Source: Suillus spraguei
Lineage: Eukaryota > Basidiomycota > Agaricomycetes > Boletales > Suillaceae
DNA: 64,000 bases
Assembly (NCBI GenBank): GCA_016800925.1
Contig: JABCPU010000084.1
Location: 1-64,000 of the forward strand
Direction: 5' to 3'
Below, piece by piece: positions 40,200 to 52,313 of this stretch (position 1 is the stretch's first letter; each line of letters starts with the position of its first letter). The notes beneath the pieces were generated by a model. That model did not search any database. It saw nothing but the letters and a program-made list of their open reading frames with translations, and had not been told where the DNA came from. The position numbers were made by a program, and so were the translations under genes.

Positions 40200-42519
40200 A
40201 TGGTCGATGCCAGTAAACATATCAGCTCACCCTCTTGTACAACTCATGCCCCACAGGAGCCTGAGCAAGAATTGATACTCGTAAGTCATTGTGATATTTC
40301 ATTTCGCATACAAGAAGGTTTACGTTAGTCAGGTTACATTCGATGAAGGTGATCCACGCGATCCACAAAACTTCTCTTATACGCGGAAGTGGGCCATCAC
40401 GCTGACATGTTGTGTGTTTGCTGGAATCACGGGTAACTTCAGATTTTATTGTTGATGTCATTATGTCTAATATTTACAACAGCAGCGTCAGCATCATCTT
40501 ATTCAATCAGTTATGAGTCTATGATGCATGACCTAAATTGCACCCAACTTCAGGCGACCATTGGACTGAGCATGTATGTGTTAGGTTTCGGGTTTGTCCC
40601 ATTGTTTTCTTCGTCATTCAGTGAAGTAAGAACTGACCAGTTTGCTGTCATTGATCGTTAACTGACACCTATGTTTTAGGAGTGTGGCAGACGGCCCATT
40701 TACATCGTGTCGTCCGTATTATTTATGCTCGCTGAAGTTATGAATGCATTGTAAGTCGTCGTGTAATTGTTACAACAAACGGACGCTCATCACTGGCAGG
40801 GCACCAAACATACAAGTCGTGATTGTTTCGCGTGCCCTACAAGGAATATTTGGCTCAACTGGTTCATCCTTAGTCGGAGGTAGCATCGCTGATATATGGC
40901 GGCCACATGAGTGAGGCAGGATACTTGCGATAACGTAACTCACTTGTTGACAAACGTCCCAGACGTGGATTGCCGATGTCTTTGTTTGCATTCTCGTCGA
41001 TATTCTCTTTTGGCCTCGGGTCAGTGTTTGGTGGGCTCATTGCTTCCAGTCCACACCTCGGTTGGCGGTGGGTGCAATGGGTACATGCTATGTGTGTCGA
41101 ATACACTACGTCCTGGCATCTCTTTGAATATTTCTCTCAGGTTTTCTGGGGTATATGCTCTTGATGTCATCCTGGTGATGAGTGAAACCCGTTCATCCAT
41201 TGTTCTAACCCACATCGCGAAGGACACCAGAAAGACGACTGGCGACCTCAGGTATCGGTCCAGCGCTGAAATCAACAAACCAAACATAAAATCTCTGATG
41301 AAGACATCGTGTATACGCCCTCTGTGTACGCAAAATAGCCGTTTGCCTATTTTTTTTCTAATCTCACAACCATAGATCTACTCTTGACTGAACCCGCTGT
41401 GCAGAGCTTTAGTGTCAGTGATCATTGGTCTGTACCGTCAATAGCAGTTGATGATATTTAACAACAGATCTGGAGTGGCTTCACTTGGGGGGTCGTGTAC
41501 TGTTTGCTCGAGTGAGTGCTTGTTGACTCTTGAATAGAAGTCAGTCGCAAAAATGAATCAAACAAAAGATCCATCACCGCGGAGTTTCAGTCTGTCTACA
41601 ACTTCAGCGTCAGCGAATCAGGACTTGTATTCCTTTGTCAGAGGAAAGTTATTTGATTGCACATGTGCTCCGTATCTGATCTCTCGTCTCAACAGTGTCG
41701 GGGCCATAATTGGGTTCATGGCAAATATGTACCAGGATACCTTGTACAAGTAAGAAAGCCAGTACCAAACATTCGTCGTGGCTCATGCTATTCAGAAAAT
41801 ATTTTTCAATAAAGGGCCAAGAAGCACGACTATACATGGCGTGTGTCGCTGCTATTGTTTTGCCCGTCTCAATGTTTATCTACGCATGGACAGCAAAACC
41901 TAACATTCCTTGGATAGTACCTCTGATTGCATTAAGTGTATGTCGATTTCTCAACAGTGTTTGAAGCTGGTCGTTTTGACGGATTCACAGGCATTCATGT
42001 CTGGCGTCTTCGTAATATTCCAAGTTTCATATTTGTATCTTGCAGACTGGTATGTGTCCCATTGCATCTATCCTGCAAATGTTTGACGGATAGACCTAGC
42101 TATGGTCCATATGCTTCCTCGGCCCAAGCGGGGCAGAGCTTGGCTCGTAAGTCTGCAATATGTGTTTATTTCTTCTGCTGAATCAGACTACAAAAGGAAA
42201 TACCATGGCATTGGTCTTCCCGCTCTTCACGCAGCAGATGCTTGCTGGTATGACATATAAATGGGGACTGACACTCTGGGCGCTGATATCGGTGGTGATG
42301 GCACCAACTCCATGGGTGTGTAAATTTGGATGCATTGTTATTGGAGGCGAAGTCTTAGAGACCTCCACGTTTTTCATGCAGGTCCTTTTCTTTTTTGGTT
42401 CAAAGATCCGCTCGCATAGTAAAGTCTCTCGCAAAATTCTTGAAGCTGAACAACAACCATCGGACGGCGAGAAGACTGCCATTTCCAGCCCCACCGAGGA
42501 AAGAAGTATCCAGGTGTAA
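40200..42519 (+). CDS. MFS transporter (DHA1-type drug:H+ antiporter), copy 1
   Basis: ATG 40200 to TAA 42519 in about 14 short exons whose phases all join. The N-terminal soluble part is followed by a first membrane helix (WAITLTCCVFAGI); SYSISYESMMHDL starts the next. The GRRPIYIVSS segment is the conserved loop 2-3 motif A of MFS carriers. VSRALQGIFG (motif C region), GWRWVQWVH, the cytosolic loop (LTHIAKDTRK…), GFMANMYQ, and a conserved PYASSAQAGQSLAR towards the end follow. This is the pattern of the fungal multidrug/polyamine DHA1 family in the plasma membrane. Substrate unknown. One exon junction (after GLVFLCQ) fits only if the intron 41644-41695 begins with GA. A divergent second copy follows 5.06 kb downstream. 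Confidence 0.8.
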
Positions 42520-45257
42520 CGAATTCTTGCTTGGTATATCAATGACTGTCATAACCCTTCATGTGAACGTCAACTCACGATTTGGTCTCAGATACATTTA
42601 CTTATCTTGCATAGGTATATGCACAGGCCCTTCGAAGATGACTATGACTATGGATGTCTATTTGGCCATCTACGCCTATGCATAAGCTCATGTACCTGAC
42701 CAGTAGACATCAACTTGGAAAGAATTTTCTAGACACAGTTTTCTAGACTATGGTGCACCCAGGATCTGGCAGGCAAGACACTACAGCTTCACGCTCCAAG
42801 GATGGCCTGCACAAGGTATTGTTAATCAGATTAGTTATGAGAATGAACGGCAAACAACAAAACAAAATCATATCATGACACTTGAATTAGTAGATTACAG
42901 ACTATCCCGGATTCGGACAGCCAATGAAATAATGAGTATGACTGTTCAAACGTTTTCGGACAAGATCGCGTGCCAGTGGTTGCTGATGATCACTGGTCAG
43001 CATTCATATACATAGACAGGCCGTGATTATATTGCGAGGGTACCGTGACAATAATAGAGTTTTTTGAGCCTGTGAACTACAAAAACTTCAACCAATTGAT
43101 CATGGGGGCCGTATGAAACCGAAGACCGTGACCAGCAGACCGCTTGGAAATCTTCTTTCCATATATAAAAGACACACTAACCGAGGCAAGATATACCCGA
43201 GAGTCCGAGGGTGATCACAAGGCGCAGGTTCATGACACGACGCAAATGAGTCACTATCTCTTATTACTATTACTGCTGCCAGCTAGGTAGTAGCACACCT
43301 GATTGAATCAATTTGGTCCGAGGTAGTTAGCGCACGACATCGTGGAATCATTTTTGGTTTGACGTCAAGATACCAGTCGGAAAGCTGTGCGGGATAACTA
43401 TTATGGCTTAGTCATATTAATTAAGCCTGACTTATGTCACGTGGCCGCCTGATGGTCTAGGCTTTTACCAGGGAAATGTCATTACATCACAGTGGGGTTT
43501 TTTTCAATCACCTTCACGTCTTCGCAAGTAGTAACGGCCTCATGGCACTGGATCTCTGTCACTGGTAAGTGTAACCTTGTTCTGCGCTGATTGGACAACG
43601 ACTAACCTCGAGATAAAGTACAATTTTTTTTTGACAGGAATCCCCTCGTCGACATCTCAAACTGCGGTTGATAGGCGCCTTCGTACATTCATGCATGAAT
43701 TGCGGCATATCTTACAATAAATACTAAGCTCCTGACGACTAGTTCTGCGCTCTCATGAGGTCGGTTGTTGTGTCCATTGTGGTGAAGGAAGGCAATGCTA
43801 TCCTACTACCCTGGTCGTGGTACTAGGAACACCCTATCGGTTCAGCAATACATTCATGTTCTAGAACACTGTCAGACGTGTAGTTCCTTTCAGGTTAGTC
43901 GTAAAGCATCGAACGGATCTACTATTATTATGAGGCAATGGTGGCGGCCTCATACCAATATCACGAGAAATTATATGATGCGTGTGGAGTGTTGAGGTAT
44001 TTGATTTCTATATTATATTATCCTCCCCTGCATGGGCATATGACCAGATGTCTACGTATATTCTTGCCGTTAGTGGGTTTCTTGGATTTACTCATCGCGT
44101 TCCGTTTCTTAGGTAAGTCACCAGTGTAACTGATTATTTTTATAACAGGGATGGATATCGTCTTCTTTGTCGCGCTGTCAACGACACGAGCCGAACAGTT
44201 GACTGTCAAGCTTTCAAACTCCCTAACGAGACACTGATTATGCCGTCAGGTATTTGTCGTCGAAGATACCCTGCCAATGCCCTTGTAATTTATCTTCTAC
44301 CAGGGAACCCCTGGTGTGAGGATGCACACTTGTATGAGGTTAAGCACCAAGGCTAATAATTGTGACCAATATCTGACGTTTACCATTCTCAGGTCGTAAC
44401 TTCGCCCTCTGCACACGGCTGCCGCAGCTCTACGCAACAGAATTTTTGGTTATCAAGCCGTCGTTTGTTGTACGTGTATAGTGATATGGGCATGATACTT
44501 ACACGTACTCGGTGGGCCTGAAAACTCCTGAATCAGTTTTTCTGGACTTACATGATTATATTTTTTCTAGTCGGATGCCTTTTAAGCACAAGCGCACTTC
44601 CTTACGAGGAATCATCCCTTGCAACCCATGACTCTTTTTGATTACCTAGTAGTGGAAACAGGCAGCTGATAGCGTTTGTAATGACGACCTAGATAAACGA
44701 AATCTATGATTTTTTCAGTATATCTACGTATTACCGCGACTTGATCGATATACCTAACAGAATATCCATTATTCTAGGTTCCGTCACGTTTGCCCCATTC
44801 ATCGCGCTCCTCCGCACTATCTATACTATCCATACGCGTGACTGCACCTGACGGCATCATGTCTCAATTTTGCTAATCCCCGGGCCAGGATCCCTCCTAC
44901 TCGTGACTAGGCTAGCAAAACATGTAGGGATTAATGACATGAATCTGAAGTATCAAGCTTACGTTTTGAAAAGGGATCCCTTCATCACTGTCATTCTCGG
45001 CGGCAACTCCTATTGACCTTGACGGCCGAAAGCCCATACTCGATCAGTGTCGATTTGGCCTGGAATTAAAGACCAAATAAATTCTCGTTATGAGTGGAAA
45101 AGGATATTGGTATTACTCCTGCATGGGCTTTATGGTGTAATAGGTAAGGTATGTCCACAACATGGAAGGACCCTGATATCCAAACATTTGTTATTACGCC
45201 CGGTCGACAGTTAAAAGCCCATCCAAGTTCTGATCGAAAGACCAAGTTATGATGATA
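42520..45257. other. Spacer between the MFS copies
   Basis: No gene recognised in 42520-44400. The part from about 44440 to 45257 is a diverged duplicate of 39390-40199 (see the duplication finding). Confidence 0.4.
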
Positions 45258-47554
45258 ATGGGCGACACTAGTAAACGCATCAGCTCACCCTCGTGTATAA
45301 CTCATGCTTCACAGGAGCAAGAGGTGATACTTGTGAGTTATTTTTACAATTCTTTTCCACATCCAGAAATGTCGACGTTGTGCAGATTAAGTTCCGTGAA
45401 GAGACCCACGGGACCCAAAAAACTTCTCTCGTGCGCGGAAGTGGACCATCACTCTGTTATGCTGTGCATTCTGTGGAATCATAGGTTACCTCGGTTTTTA
45501 GTATCAGCATCCTTTCTCTCTAATAATTTCAACAGCGGCTGCAACATCATCATATTCGATCAGTTATGAGTCGATGATGAAGGACCTGAATTGTACTCAA
45601 CTTCAGGCAACTTTGGGGTTGAGCTTGTACGCGATAGGTTTCGGGATTGTCCCTTTGGTATCTTCGTCATTCAGCGAGGTAAGAAGTGGCCCTGATTTTG
45701 GTGTCGTTGGACATAATGCATCTGTGTCCTAGGAGTGCGGCAGACGACCCATTTACATCGTGTCTTCTGTTTTGTTCTTTCTCGCTGAGGTTATGGATGC
45801 ACTGTAAGTTGTCGTGTTATTGTCACAACAAACAAGCGCTAATCTCTGGCAGGGCACCAAACATACAAACTGTGATTGTGTCGCGTGCACTGCAAGGGAT
45901 CTTTGGTGCATGTAGTTTCTCGTTACTTGGAGGTAGCATTCCCGATATATGGCAGCCACACGAGTAAGTAAAATACCTGTGGTAGCTCCATTATTAACAC
46001 TATTCTAGACGCGGATTGCCAATGTCTCTACTTGCATTTTCATCGTCATTCTCTTTCGGCCTCGGGTCAGCGTTTGGAGGGCTCATTTCTGCTAGTCCAC
46101 ACCTCGGATGGCGGTGGGTGCAATGGGTCCATGTCATGTGTGTTCACAAAACTACGTGTTTTAGGTTCTCGTTAAATTTTCTCGTCAGGTTCACTGGGGC
46201 ATTTGTGCTTTGCGTCATTTTAGTGATGAACGAAACCCGTTCATCAATTATTCTAACCCACATTGCAAAGGACACCAGAAAGATGACCGGTGACCCCAGG
46301 TATCGATCTGGCGCTGAAATTGACAAACCAACCATGTCATCTCTGATCAAGGCATCGTGCACACGGCCATTATGTATGTAAAAATAATCTTTGCCAGAGT
46401 CTCTCCTAACACAACTTCAGATCTTCTCTTCACAGAACCTATTGTGCAGAGTTTTAGTGTCAGTGACCATGATCGTTTTGTGCTACCAATAGTAACGTTA
46501 ATTCATGGCAGCTTTGGATCGGCTTAGTTTGGGGAATCGTGTTTTGCTTGTTTGAGTAAGTACTGTTGATTTTTGGATAAAGTTTGGTCGCTAAAGTTAC
46601 ACCAAAGATCCGTCACTACAGAATTTCAGTCTATCTATAACTTCAGCGCCGGTGACACAGGATTTGTACTCCTAAGTCAAAGGAAAGTCATCATATTGCA
46701 TACATGTAGCGCACCTAATATTTTACTTCAACAGTGTTGGAGCTATCATAGGTTTCATGGCGAATATGTATCAGGAAACCTTGTACAGGTAAGAATGTCA
46801 ATACCTGACATTTGTCGTGGCTCATGTCATTCAGAAAAAACTTTCCGGTAAAGAGCCAAGAGGCACGGCTATACATACCATGCATCGCTGCTATTGTCCT
46901 TCCCGTTTCGATGTTCATCTATGCATGGACGGCATCACCCAACATTCCTTGGATTGTGCCTCTGATTGGGTTGACTGTGCGTCGCAGATAGTCGTTTCTC
47001 ATAATGACGAGTTCTTGATTCTTATTTACAGGCTTTTGCGTCTTGCACCTCCATAATATACCAAATTTCATTTTTGTATGTCGCAGACTGGTATGTATCT
47101 AGACGCGTCTATCCTGCAAATGTTTGATGTATAAACCTAGCTACGGGCCATATGCCTCCTCGGCTCAAGCGGGACAGGGTTTGGCTCGTGAGTCCTTGCT
47201 TCCTGCTTATTTATTCTATTTGACTAGGGGACCAAAGGAAACCTAACGGCATTGATGTTCCCGCTCTTCACACAGCAGATGTTTGCTGGTATGACATATA
47301 AATGGGGACTGACGCTCTGGGCGCTGCTATCCGCGTTTATGGCACCAATTCCATGGGTAGGTAAATTTGCCTACATGGTGACGAGTGCTCACTGATTTCA
47401 CTTTCCTTTCACGCAGGTCCTTTTCTTCTATGGTTCAAAAATTCGCTCTCGTAGTAAGGTCTCTCGTGAGATTCTCGAGGCTGAACAGCAGAAATGGGAC
47501 GGCAACACAACCATCGTTTCTAGTCCTACCGAGGAAAAGAGCATGCAAGTGTGA
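45258..47554 (+). pseudogene. MFS transporter copy 2, frameshifted
   Basis: Same exon order and near-identical motifs as copy 1 (GRRPIYIVSS, VSRALQGIFG, GWRWVQWVHVM, PYASSAQAGQ-type end), from ATG 45258 to TGA 47554. All introns are at matching positions, including the odd GA-AG junction (46683-46734). In exon 2 (about 45388-45475) one base is missing relative to copy 1 near 45405 (GAAGAGACCCACG against GAAGGTGATCCACG). The frame then ends at a TAG instead of reading the RKWxITL helix start. Everything downstream remains open in the expected frames, so the lesion is recent, an assembly error, or bypassed by splicing I cannot see. Confidence 0.65.
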
Positions 47555-48360
47555 GGCATTCCCGGTTGTCAGATCAAAACGACTGCAATGTTTTCACGTA
47601 AATTCACGACCTGGCTCCTGCTAGAAATATGTAGACTCAACAAATCAAATGTACTAACAAGCGCAATCCGAAAGTTTGCTAGAGAAAGCAAGTCAACTGT
47701 TTTGCAGGAAATGAGCAACCAAAATCCCTCGAGTATGGAAAGCCAGACCACCGTGTTCTACTTTCAAGGCTTCCACTTCTCAGAACAATTCCTAAGTACT
47801 TAGTAAGGTAACTTGATGTGTCATGTAGATTCCCACCACCACCCCATTCAAATCGGTCGTCTTCCTGTGACTGTTGCTTTTGACCTTGAATTGCATTCTT
47901 CTCTCGTCTCTTCTTCGGTTGTTCGTTCGCTCGGCCCAAGTTCGCGTTTCGCTGAAATTCTCATGGCCTCAGTGATTCATTGTCGTGCGCTCACTACCGA
48001 TGTTGTGTTCGAGGTCGCGCGTGGTTTCGATGTTGTGTTTGGAATGAACTGGATTGCCGCGTAGTCACCGTTTGTAGGAAAGCGGGACTCTCGTTTCCAA
48101 TCTTCTACGTCTGCCCTTCAAGGTGGTGACAGTGTCTCATTGTCCTTGGTTTTTAATATCTGCTGATTTCCTTCCGTGTCTCTAGAAACTTTATGTATAC
48201 TTAGTGGTAATGTCAATCACATTGAACTTGCTGACGATGGTAAGTTGGAATTATCTCAGTCTTTGTCCCGGACTCGAATTTTATTGTCGATGTAATCTTT
48301 TTCGGGCCGTGTCAATCAGAGATCCCCATACGTTTTCAACTTAGGAGGTCTCACCAAGTG
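47555..48360. other. Mostly non-coding; one short retropepsin-like open frame
   Basis: An open frame 47813-48064 (+) has VTVAFDLELHSSLVSSSVV and ends DVVFGMNWIAA, a pattern seen in degenerate retroviral-type aspartic-protease-like fungal proteins. It is too short and too diverged to call. Nothing else recognised. Confidence 0.3.
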
Positions 48361-48372
48361 GAAGAGTTAAAG

Positions 48373-48735
48373 TAGCCTGGTTAGTGTGGTTACTGCAACG
48401 GAATCAAAATCTGTTTCTCTTGGACTGTGTAGGTTCGAAACCTGCTAAAAATGGTCTTAGCCAGGTAGTTTCTACGCCCGCTGAACACAATCAGGTTTGA
48501 AACCTGCCGACGACGCGTTTTATTGCTGTCGGAACACACCTTCATATCCACTCATGGATAGGTTCTTTAGAGGTTCACCGTAAATGGTCTTAGCCAGGTG
48601 GCTGCCACAACAGAATCAAAATCTGTTTCTCTTGGACTGTGTAGGTCCCAAACCTGCCGACATCTGTTTTTTTCTATCAGAACACACCTTGACATTCACT
48701 CATGGATGGTTTCGTTAGAGGTTCATCTTAACTAG
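48373..48735 (+). repeat. tRNA-Leu-like tandem repeat (SINE-like)
   Basis: Two to three tandem units of about 133-147 bp begin at ATGGTCTTAGCC (48451 and 48584) and ACTAGTCTTAGCC (48731). A tRNA-like part precedes the first and recurs in the second. 48398-48414 folds as a 5-bp anticodon stem with a 7-nt loop holding CAA (Leu). 48432-48442 GGTTCGAAACC is a perfect B-box with a 5-bp T-arm. A variable arm lies between, as in Leu tRNAs. The acceptor stem is not convincing and box A is weak, so this is not a functional tRNA gene. The second copy (48609-48655) has the same anticodon stem-loop, but the B-box is mutated. Confidence 0.5.
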
Positions 48736-48739
48736 TCTT

Positions 48740-49778
48740 AGCCTCTGTGCAAATTGTTGTTGCAACATTAATATTTACTCCATGGCGAATCGTGTCTTCG
48801 GACACGTTTGAAACACTAATTGTCACGAGGCTGGTGCAGGTTTTACGTAGTTCCCCTTCAGGCTTAATCAATTGCATATTGGATGAATTGATGAATGTCT
48901 GTAGACACGTCTGCAATATCAGGCGCCGCTGATGTATGGACTACTGCATAGAGTATCTGCAGTAATTTAGAACTTGAATGCACTCGCGATTAAGAACATT
49001 GCAGGTAGAGAGACCTATTAGTATTTTGAACATTCTTCGCGGTGTGTTCAGCAAGGTGGAACATATGTCCAAGCCAAACCTTTTCGGGAAGCTTGCTGGA
49101 AGCCATTGCTAGTCTATGCTGCGCAGGCACAAATTAGTACTATGTTTTTTCATCGTCCGACATATCTCTTGGAGCCGAAGCTCGTCGCGGACAAAATTAC
49201 GAAAATTGGTTTTCACAAAACTTGTGAAAAAGATTCCAAGTTTCAAGTTCTTTTTTCAAAATAACAAATCGAACAAATGTTTGTCAATTTTCTGATTTCG
49301 AAGTCTCTCGTTTACATTTGGCTCCATTAGGAAACGCATAACCGTAAAAGTCGAGCAAATTCCGCTACCTCTCCGAAAGACCGTACGACAAGGTTATAAT
49401 AAGCTTCGTCATCGTCATCACGCTCACATTGTTCTCCAAACTCAAGTTGGTGATACTGCAAGGCTTAATGCTGCTAAACGAAATTATTTGCGGTTTATTA
49501 GCATAAGTGGTAGAGCAGATGCCATTTATTTGTTGTTGCGATGACTGATACTGAGATGCCGACAAACTTATGAAGCATGCCAATGTTCTGTAAGAGAACG
49601 ACTTTCTCACCATTCAGACATATGGTGTAACATCTGCACTTTTATTATTTGCGTGTTCCGCACCTTGCGCGGCGCGCGTTTTCATCAAAAATTGCACAGT
49701 GCGCGTTTCCCACTCCCAATTTTCTTAATCAAATCTGCACGTTGTCTTTGTATCAGCTGATTATTTGTCCAGCTAGCA
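48740..49778. other. Stretch without a recognisable gene
   Basis: No coding segments with recognisable motifs and no clear repeats. Confidence 0.4.
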
Positions 49779-49998
49779 GGCCAAGTCACTACATCACGCT
49801 CAGGGATGATACCATCTACAAGCACAACGCAGACAAGTAAGTCCATTTCCTGCCATCTTGTCATATCCTTCTCACCTCGTTCTCAGCTATCAGGCCGAGT
49901 CACTACATCACTCTCAGGGATGATATATACAAGCACAATGCAGACGAGTAAGTCTGTTTCCTGCCATCTTGTCCATATCCTTCTCACCTCGTTTCACC
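49779..49998 (+). repeat. Direct duplication of about 114 bp containing an exon-like segment
   Basis: 49779-49892 and 49893-49998 are about 85-90 percent alike. Each unit encodes SHYITLRDD…YKHNAD and then the sequence GTAAGTC, a good 5' splice site, followed by a matching pyrimidine-rich tract. Confidence 0.6.
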
Positions 49999-50650
49999 TG
50001 CAGGAGCTCGCGTTCCATCTCTATCCCAGCTCCCGTTTATTATGAGTGATGGACAGGGCTCCCAAAACTTCCTTGTCTCCATCTGTTGCTGCATGTAGTT
50101 CTCGTAGTGCAACTCCTTCATCATCGAGATGAGGTCGAACATGTGCATACAGATAAGTAGAGAGCGCAAATTGTGGAAATCACTATAGTTTTCATTCTCA
50201 ACTTCAGCGATGCCCCAAAGGTACTCATGACCCTTGACAAGGCGACCATAAGGGGACCGGGCATCTTCAGTTGAGCCAATGATTGAGAAGGGGATGGCAT
50301 CAGTGAGCATGTGGGCATGCTCAGCAGCAGTGTCATCGGTTTAAATGAGGGGTTAGTAAATGTGAATTCCCTGAGTGGCTTCAGGGCCCAGTGGGCTGGA
50401 TGGAGTAGAGGCAAGCATGAACCCTGAGGTCAATCTTTTCATGGTGCTGGGCTGCTGCTCCTGGCACATGTATGCCTCGTGTTGGTCATCAATGAAGTCA
50501 GCGATTGGCGACCAGGAATCGCAGTTGTTGACATAGTCACCAAACCTGGGGGTGTCTATGATGGTAAATTTAACCTTGAACTACTTTTCCTCAAGCTCAG
50601 CCTTGATGATTTTGACTTTGGTGAACCAGTGCTCGGTAAGACTAAGTGAC
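49995..50650 (-). pseudogene. Septin pseudogene, intronless
   Basis: The reverse strand reads septin sequence: TKVKIIKAELEEK, a stop codon, then FKVKFTIIDTPRFGDYVNN (G3 DTPGFGD changed to DTPRFGD) and SWSPIADFIDDQHEAYM. Next comes KIDLRVHACLYSIQPTG in a shifted frame and ALKPLREF in a third. About 60 residues are missing, and then AEHAHMLTDAIPFSIIGS, GRLVKGHEYLWGIAEVENE and HYENYMQQQMETRKF. Septins are filament-forming GTPases at the septum and bud neck; this copy lacks the P-loop part and several frames. No introns are seen where fungal septin genes normally have some, so a retroposed copy is possible. Confidence 0.85.
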
Positions 50651-50980
50651 AACACGGCTGCATCCAATGAGTGTCTGCATAGTAACGAGTGAATCATGTA
50701 TCTGACTGCAAGATATCATTAGTAGGTGAGGCATTATGAGGGTGCAGGTTGAACGTAGCAATATGGAATGAGATGATGAAGATGTAGTATGTACTGCGAT
50801 GCACAAAGAACAAAAACTACGAAATTAACGCGCTGTCATTTAAAAAACAACCTGGTCACCATCAAATGTTGTGCGAGATAGTCTATGCTGACTCTCAAAT
50901 TACTTGGAGGTTGGCAAGATTCAGCATACAGTAATGGGAGTCCCAAGGATTGATGTATTCTGTGAAAGGGTCATCGTCCT

Positions 50981-52069
50981 GTGACTTGTCATGCCACAGG
51001 ATACATATCTAACTATATAAACCAGAATATCTCATGTATCATAGTCATAATCACCATGAAAGCCATCTCCTCTGCTCAAAGAGATAATATCCTCTCTCTG
51101 TCTTATGCTGGCCTCTCTGCTCGCCAAATTTCCTCTAGAACTGGAGTATGCAAGTCCACTGTGGCCAAGTTCATCAAAGAAAGCCACCCAGACAAGGAAA
51201 ACTCTTGTGGAGGACGTCCATCCAAGCTTACCTCTACTGACAAAAGGGCTATTATCCAACATATCACTACAGGAAAGGCTGATAATGCTGTCCAAGCCAC
51301 CCATTATATCAATTCCACCATCACTACCCCTGTCTCTTCACAAACTGTGAGGAATGTTCTCAAGGCAGCTCATCTCAAGGCAGTAACAAAGAAGAAAAAG
51401 CCTCTTCTCTCCATCAAACATAGGCAGAGAAGACTAGCCTTTGCCTTAGCTCATCAACACTGGACTGTAGAGGACTGGAAGCGTGTTATATGGTCAGATG
51501 AGACCAAAATCAATAGGATTGGGTCAGATGGGAAGGTATATGTATGGAAAAAGAAGGGAGATGGCCTAACAGACAGAGAGGTTAATGGGACTGTCAAGTT
51601 TGGAGGAGGTTCTTTAATGGTATGGGGCTGTATGGGATGGAATGGTGTGGGAATGCTTGCTGAGGTTGAGGGGAAGATGAATGCTGAGCAGTATGTGGAC
51701 ATTTTAAATGACCACTTGCTGCCTAGCTTGGCAGAATCAGGGATTGATGAAGAAGATATCATTTTCCAACAGGATAATGATCCCAAGCACACATCCAGAA
51801 GAGCTAGGGAATGGTTTGAAGAACATAACATCAATGTTCTTGACTGCCAGCACAGTCTCCTGATGTCAATGTCATTGAACATCTCTGGGGAACACTCAAG
51901 AAAAAGCTTCAAGCCTATGAAAACCCCCTAAAGGAGTATGGGAGCTTTGGGAGAGAGTAGCAGTGGAATGGGGGAAGATCACAGCTGAGGATTGCCAGAA
52001 ATTAATTGAGAGTATGCCTAGAAGGATAGAGGCAGTAATTAAAGCCAAGGGAGGTCATACAAAATACTA
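50981..52069 (+). mobile_element. Tc1/mariner-type transposase gene, frameshifted
   Basis: The frame to 51931 starts (ATG 51056, MKAISSAQRD) with a helix-turn-helix region (LSARQISSRTGVCKSTVAKFI) and a second DNA-binding segment. It continues through WSDETKI (first catalytic Asp) and FQQDNDPKH (second Asp). At about 51845 one base is missing (GACTGCCAGC where D-W-P-A needs GACTGGCCAGC), and the SPDVNVIEHLWG block with the third acidic residue lies in another frame. A second missing base in the C-run 51924-51928 moves the end, WELWERVAVEWG to KGGHTKY and TAG at 52067-52069, into a third frame. The element is therefore inactive as written. No left inverted repeat was found. Confidence 0.85.
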
Positions 52070-52095
52070 GAATACCTGGTTATTACTGTAAAATA

Positions 52096-52313
52096 CTTGA
52101 GTCAAAAAACTGTCCGCATGAGTCACCATTTTGTGAGCCTTGTATCTCACCATATCTCCACCGATTCCCACGGTGTAGGGCTCAAATGAAAGCCCTGAAG
52201 CCATACTACAATGTGGTATAAGCATGGTTTTGAGGCATTTGTTTGTTCTCACACAATATTATAGATAGTGAAAAATGCCAAAACATGCGGACAGTTTTTT
52301 GAGCCACTGTATG
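52096..52313. mobile_element. MITE-like inverted repeat element
   Basis: About 218 bp bounded by TA. Its left end (TACTTGAGTC…ACTGTCCGCATG) and the reverse complement of its right end (TACAGTGGCTC…ACTGTCCGCATG) match over about 24 of 28 bp. No open frame inside. The ends and the TA borders are typical of Tc1/mariner non-autonomous elements. It could instead be the right end of the adjacent transposase element with an inner repeat. Confidence 0.6.

Noticed and set aside
48373..48450. Functional tRNA-Leu(CAA) gene
   Set aside because: Anticodon and T arms fit, but no acceptor stem pairs and box A is weak; better read as a tRNA-derived repeat.
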